Under the pieces are notes generated by a model. The model was given only the letters and a program-made list of their open reading frames with translations. It did no database searches and was not told the DNA's origin. From positions 1-64,000 of the forward strand of contig CALCBD010000039.1 in assembly GCA_937897985.1 (NCBI GenBank): DNA of 64,000 bases. The letters are read 5' to 3'. This DNA is from an uncultured Paludibacter sp. (lineage in GTDB: Bacteria > Bacteroidota > Bacteroidia > Bacteroidales > Paludibacteraceae). The position numbers and the translations under genes were made by a program. Below are positions 60,615 through 64,000 of the stretch, one piece after another (positions within the stretch are counted from its first letter, which is position 1; every line of letters begins with the position of its first letter).

Positions 60615-63600
60615 ATGAAAAAACAACTAAGTATTTTATTCATGTTGTTGTTGATTCTTGTACCTTTATCAGCACAGGAAAAAATGACCATTAAGGGAAA
60701 GGTTACCGATAAAAACACTGGCGAGACCCTGATTGGTGCGAGTGTAAAAGTCACAGGTACAACAATGGGAACGATTACTGACTTTAACGGAAATTACCAG
60801 CTCACTGACGTACCCAAAAACAGTAAAATTGAGGTTTCGTACGTTGGTATGAAAACCTTTGGTTTTGAAGTAAAATCCGGCGGTATAAACAACGTGTCGT
60901 TAGAATCAAATTCACTCGGACTTGAAGAACTGGTAGTAGTGGGATACGGAACTTCGCGGAAACGCGACCTCACCGGATCCATTGTCTCCATCAGCGGAGA
61001 AGATATCAAAACCTCGCCCGACCACAACCCCGTTAAGTCATTACAGGGAAAAGTGCCGGGACTGGTTGTGACCAACAGCGGGGCTGCAGGTGGAAATCCG
61101 GATGTTAAAATACGCGGTGTAGGTACAACCTATTCCGGAACTCAGCCACTGTACATCGTGGATGGAATGTTTACCGATAACATTGACTTTGTAAACCCCA
61201 ACGACATTGTTTCAACCGAAATATTAAAAGACCCTTCATCGCTGGCAATATTCGGGGTTCAGGGTGCAAACGGAGTAATTATCATCACCACCAAACGTGC
61301 GGATAAGGGCAAAATGACAGTGAGTTACGACGGATATGTCGGTTCTCAGGTGCTCTATAACCGCGACAGGGTTAGCCTGACCAATGCCGATCAGTTTACG
61401 ATGCTTTACAACGAACAGTTGAAAAACATGAACCCTGCAGCAACTACCTGGACAGGTGACTTACTCGGCGGTGGAACCGACTGGCAGTCATATATTTTCC
61501 GTAATGCAATGGTCACTAATCACGGTGTTACAATAGCCAATTCAACCGACAAAGCAAATACCGTTTTATCTTTAGGTTATTTCCTTCAGGATGGAATAGT
61601 GAAATACAATTCCTATCAGCGATTTAATGCTCGTTGGGCAGGTGATTATCAGATTTCGAAAAAAATCAAAGTAGGAAGCAATATTACACTGAGCCGTTGG
61701 GATTCTGATCCGACCTCGGCAAGTGTTTCAAATGCAGTACAGGCAATACCCACCTATTCGCCCTATGCTCCTGAAGAGGATCACAATCCACAGAACATTG
61801 GTTCGTATTACACTCCATCGCCCGGAATTCAGAAAGATGTGGCAAATCCCGTGGCTGTGATGGAAATCAATAAAGGAAATACTGATAGTTACGGATACCG
61901 GGCAGTGGGAAACGTGTATGCTGAAATTAATTTCCTGAAGGATTTTACATTTAAGGCAGTCGGATACGGCGATCTGGGAATTAGTCTGGGAAGCAAGTTT
62001 ACTCCGCGCTTCGATGTTAATAACGCCAATTCAAATTCATCACACAAAAGTGAAACTACAAGATTCTCACGCAGTTCTGATGAATATACAAAATATCAGG
62101 CCGATTTCCTGTTGAATTACAACAAAAAGATTGACAAACACCGGATTGGAGCACTCCTGGGATATACTGCCCGCATGCAGGTAAGTCAGGGTTTTAATGC
62201 CTCCACCGACTCGCTTATCAGCGGATCCACGTGGATTGTACCTAAAGACTTTTGGATGTTAAGTGCCGGTGCCGATCAAAACCGGAACAACGGCGACTGG
62301 TACTCTGCCGAAGCATTTACTTCCTACCTGAGCAGGCTTAATTATTCCTATGCCGACAAATACATTGCTGCTCTGACTTTCAGAGCAGATGCCTCATCAA
62401 AATTTGCCGAAAATTACCGTTGGGGTTATTTCCCATCCGTTGGGTTAGCCTGGATTGCTTCCGAAGAAAAATTCTTTGAATCGTTGAAAGGGAAAATCGA
62501 TTATTTGAAAGTTAAAGGCTCCTGGGGTAAATTCGGAAACGATAAAATCGGAAATTACATGATGTATCCTCAAATTAATCCGAGAGGTCAGCAGGTGGTG
62601 GTGAACGGAGTTACCTACTATCTTCCCACACAGGCCAACCACCCCGACACTACTTTACATTGGGAGGTAATTAAAGAATTCGATGCCGGTTTTGAAGCAC
62701 AGCTTTTCAGAAACAGAATGAAACTGGAAATGGATTACTACAATAAACTGACTACAGATATGCTCGCGTTTCTCGAAACATCATCAGGAATCAACAGTGT
62801 GGACGTGACCAATATCGGATCAATCAGGAACAGTGGCGTCGAATTTATCCTTTCGTGGAACGACAAAATCGGTAAATTCAGTTATGGCGCAAGTGTAAAC
62901 GGAGCTACCCTGAAAAACGAAGTCATCGCCATCGGAAACACTAATGCTGATATAGTTACAGGAAAATATCACCGCACTTCGGTAGGTCATTCGGTTGGTG
63001 CCATTTACGGATATGTTCAGGATGGAATTTTCCAGAATCAGGCTGAAATTGATGCTTACTACCCTGCCCCGTGGAAATCGAAACCCGGAGATATCAGGTA
63101 TAAAGATCTGGATGGAAATGGTAAAATTACTGCTGCCGACCGTGATTTTATCGGACAAACCATTCCTGCATTCACCTATGGTTTCAGTTTGAATGCAGCT
63201 TATGCAAATTTCGATGCAGTCATTGATTTTAACGGGGTTTACGGAAATGACATAATTAATGCAAAAAAACTTCCGACCTATGCCCAGTTTAATTACTATA
63301 CCACTTCACTCAACCGGTGGCATGGTGAGGGGACATCTACTGTTGAACCTGCTCTGAATACAGCACAGGGAAACAACTTCGAATCTTCAACCAATCTGCT
63401 CGAAAGCGGCGCATATCTGCGGCTGAGGTCAGTGCAGTTAGGATACAATGTTCCTGCAAATGTTTGCAAAAAAATCAGCTTATCAAAAGTTCGTTTTTAC
63501 GTCAATGCACAGAATTTATTAACATTCAAAAAGAACAGTGGTTACACTCCTGAAATTGGAGGAGCTATTTTATCCGGAAATATTGATAACGGAAGCACCT

Positions 63601-63647
63601 ATCCAATTCCAACGACCTATTCACTCGGATTAACTGTTAATTTCTAA
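60615..63647 (+). CDS. SusC family TonB-dependent outer-membrane transporter
   Basis: A 1010-residue outer-membrane protein. The signal peptide (LSILFMLLLILVPLSAQ) is followed by a carboxypeptidase-regulatory-like domain (KGKVTDKNTGETLIGASVKV, about 27-46), then the plug domain (LTGSIVSISGEDI and LQGKVPGLVV) with the SusC hallmark LYIVDGMFTD, and a 22-strand barrel that ends in the Phe-terminated beta-signal (YSLGLTVNF). It should import oligosaccharides made by a surface glucanase. The susD gene begins 12 bp after its stop. Confidence 0.95.
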   Translation: MKKQLSILFMLLLILVPLSAQEKMTIKGKVTDKNTGETLIGASVKVTGTTMGTITDFNGNYQLTDVPKNSKIEVSYVGMKTFGFEVKSGGINNVSLESNSLGLEELVVVGYGTSRKRDLTGSIVSISGEDIKTSPDHNPVKSLQGKVPGLVVTNSGAAGGNPDVKIRGVGTTYSGTQPLYIVDGMFTDNIDFVNPNDIVSTEILKDPSSLAIFGVQGANGVIIITTKRADKGKMTVSYDGYVGSQVLYNRDRVSLTNADQFTMLYNEQLKNMNPAATTWTGDLLGGGTDWQSYIFRNAMVTNHGVTIANSTDKANTVLSLGYFLQDGIVKYNSYQRFNARWAGDYQISKKIKVGSNITLSRWDSDPTSASVSNAVQAIPTYSPYAPEEDHNPQNIGSYYTPSPGIQKDVANPVAVMEINKGNTDSYGYRAVGNVYAEINFLKDFTFKAVGYGDLGISLGSKFTPRFDVNNANSNSSHKSETTRFSRSSDEYTKYQADFLLNYNKKIDKHRIGALLGYTARMQVSQGFNASTDSLISGSTWIVPKDFWMLSAGADQNRNNGDWYSAEAFTSYLSRLNYSYADKYIAALTFRADASSKFAENYRWGYFPSVGLAWIASEEKFFESLKGKIDYLKVKGSWGKFGNDKIGNYMMYPQINPRGQQVVVNGVTYYLPTQANHPDTTLHWEVIKEFDAGFEAQLFRNRMKLEMDYYNKLTTDMLAFLETSSGINSVDVTNIGSIRNSGVEFILSWNDKIGKFSYGASVNGATLKNEVIAIGNTNADIVTGKYHRTSVGHSVGAIYGYVQDGIFQNQAEIDAYYPAPWKSKPGDIRYKDLDGNGKITAADRDFIGQTIPAFTYGFSLNAAYANFDAVIDFNGVYGNDIINAKKLPTYAQFNYYTTSLNRWHGEGTSTVEPALNTAQGNNFESSTNLLESGAYLRLRSVQLGYNVPANVCKKISLSKVRFYVNAQNLLTFKKNSGYTPEIGGAILSGNIDNGSTYPIPTTYSLGLTVNF

Positions 63648-63658
63648 ATAATAAAACC

Positions 63659-64000
63659 ATGAAAAAGTATATTTTATATATCGTTATAGCTATTGTCGGT
63701 ATTGGATGTTCCGATGATTTTCTTGAACTTTATCCGAAAGGATATTATCATCCCAAAAACTACACTCCCGATCAGGAAATTAATGCAAGTATTCTGGCTG
63801 AGGGCAAGCTTGCTGAAGCTTATGCGACTTTACGTGCCTGGGCATTTCAGTGGGGTGGACTCGGAATGCACAGTTACACCTCGCCCGATGCTGAAAAAGG
63901 AAGTACTCCAAGTGACGGTGGTGAAGTAACACAGTTTAAATCATTGAGTTACACAGCAAGCAACGGACCAATAAAAGATTATTACAGTTATTGTTACAAA
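63659..64000 (+). CDS. SusD/RagB family lipoprotein (5' part only)
   Basis: The ATG at 63659 opens a frame that runs off the window after 114 codons. The signal peptide (KKYILYIVIAIVGIGC) ends in Cys17, and SDDFLELYPKG is the standard SusD beginning. SusD proteins form the lid over SusC and bind glycans at the cell surface. LAEAYATLRAWAFQWGG fits the TPR-containing N-terminal region. The rest of the gene and anything further in the locus are outside the window. Confidence 0.93.
   Translation, partial: MKKYILYIVIAIVGIGCSDDFLELYPKGYYHPKNYTPDQEINASILAEGKLAEAYATLRAWAFQWGGLGMHSYTSPDAEKGSTPSDGGEVTQFKSLSYTASNGPIKDYYSYCYK

Overview
This 64-kb window is chromosomal DNA from a member of the Bacteroidota, most likely order Bacteroidales. 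The evidence is a complete Bacteroides aerotolerance (Bat) gene cluster, a SusC/SusD pair in a polysaccharide utilisation locus, a DUF4295 gene behind rpmB-rpmG, and repeated promoters of the Bacteroidota type (TTTG or TTG, about 19-20 bp, TAnnTTTG). The DNA is AT-rich, coding density is high, and nearly all genes look intact. No rRNA operon, prophage or CRISPR array was seen.

Layout. 1-9 kb: the 3' end of ffh, folD, rsmE, a YgbA-like gene, metK behind a probable SAM-II riboswitch, tRNA-Asn, a class A penicillin-binding protein, and topB on the minus strand. 9.4-19.6 kb: ferredoxin-NADP reductase, DUF2721, nadE, an MscS channel, then a run of a sigma-54 activator, lptE, a TPR-like protein and secG, followed by a TRIC-like channel, DUF3109 and cinA. 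19.8-25 kb: rpmB-rpmG-DUF4295, ftsY, rimO, an HU gene, and an overlapping gene that joins an HU domain to a membrane segment and a LysM-like domain. 25-34.5 kb: moxR, DUF58, a BatD-like protein and batA-E, ending with a PAP2 phosphatase. 34.5-46 kb is mostly minus-strand or convergent: hisF without other his genes, mtaB, two unknown envelope proteins, a MITE-like element, yitT, a lipoprotein with collagen-like glycine repeats, a carboxyltransferase protein lacking the biotin-acceptor lysine, lipA and nfeD. 46-54 kb: an ECF sigma factor, a divergent FolK-like protein, a nucleoside phosphorylase, a serine acetyltransferase-like protein, mnmE, an IS200-type transposase sitting inside an array of palindromic repeats, and a Rel protein with a degenerate hydrolase domain. 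53.9-64 kb: a polysaccharide utilisation locus.

The last region forms one system. A membrane-spanning one-component sensor (beta-propeller, Y_Y_Y domain, transmembrane helix, LuxR-type HTH) precedes a GH3 beta-glucosidase, a GH144-type beta-1,2-glucanase with its expected acidic residues at positions 135, 139 and 211, a SusC transporter, and a SusD lipoprotein cut by the window end. This predicts uptake and breakdown of beta-1,2-glucan (sophoro-oligosaccharides).

The observations most worth a second look are the transposase inside its palindrome array (50.4-51.5 kb), the HU-TM-LysM protein (23.3-25.0 kb), the paired 18/24-bp palindromes around the promoter of the carboxyltransferase gene (43.3 kb) together with that protein's missing biotin site, the collagen-like lipoprotein (39.8-41.2 kb), and the SAM-II-like element upstream of metK. 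All function calls come from motif recognition by eye; no database search was run.
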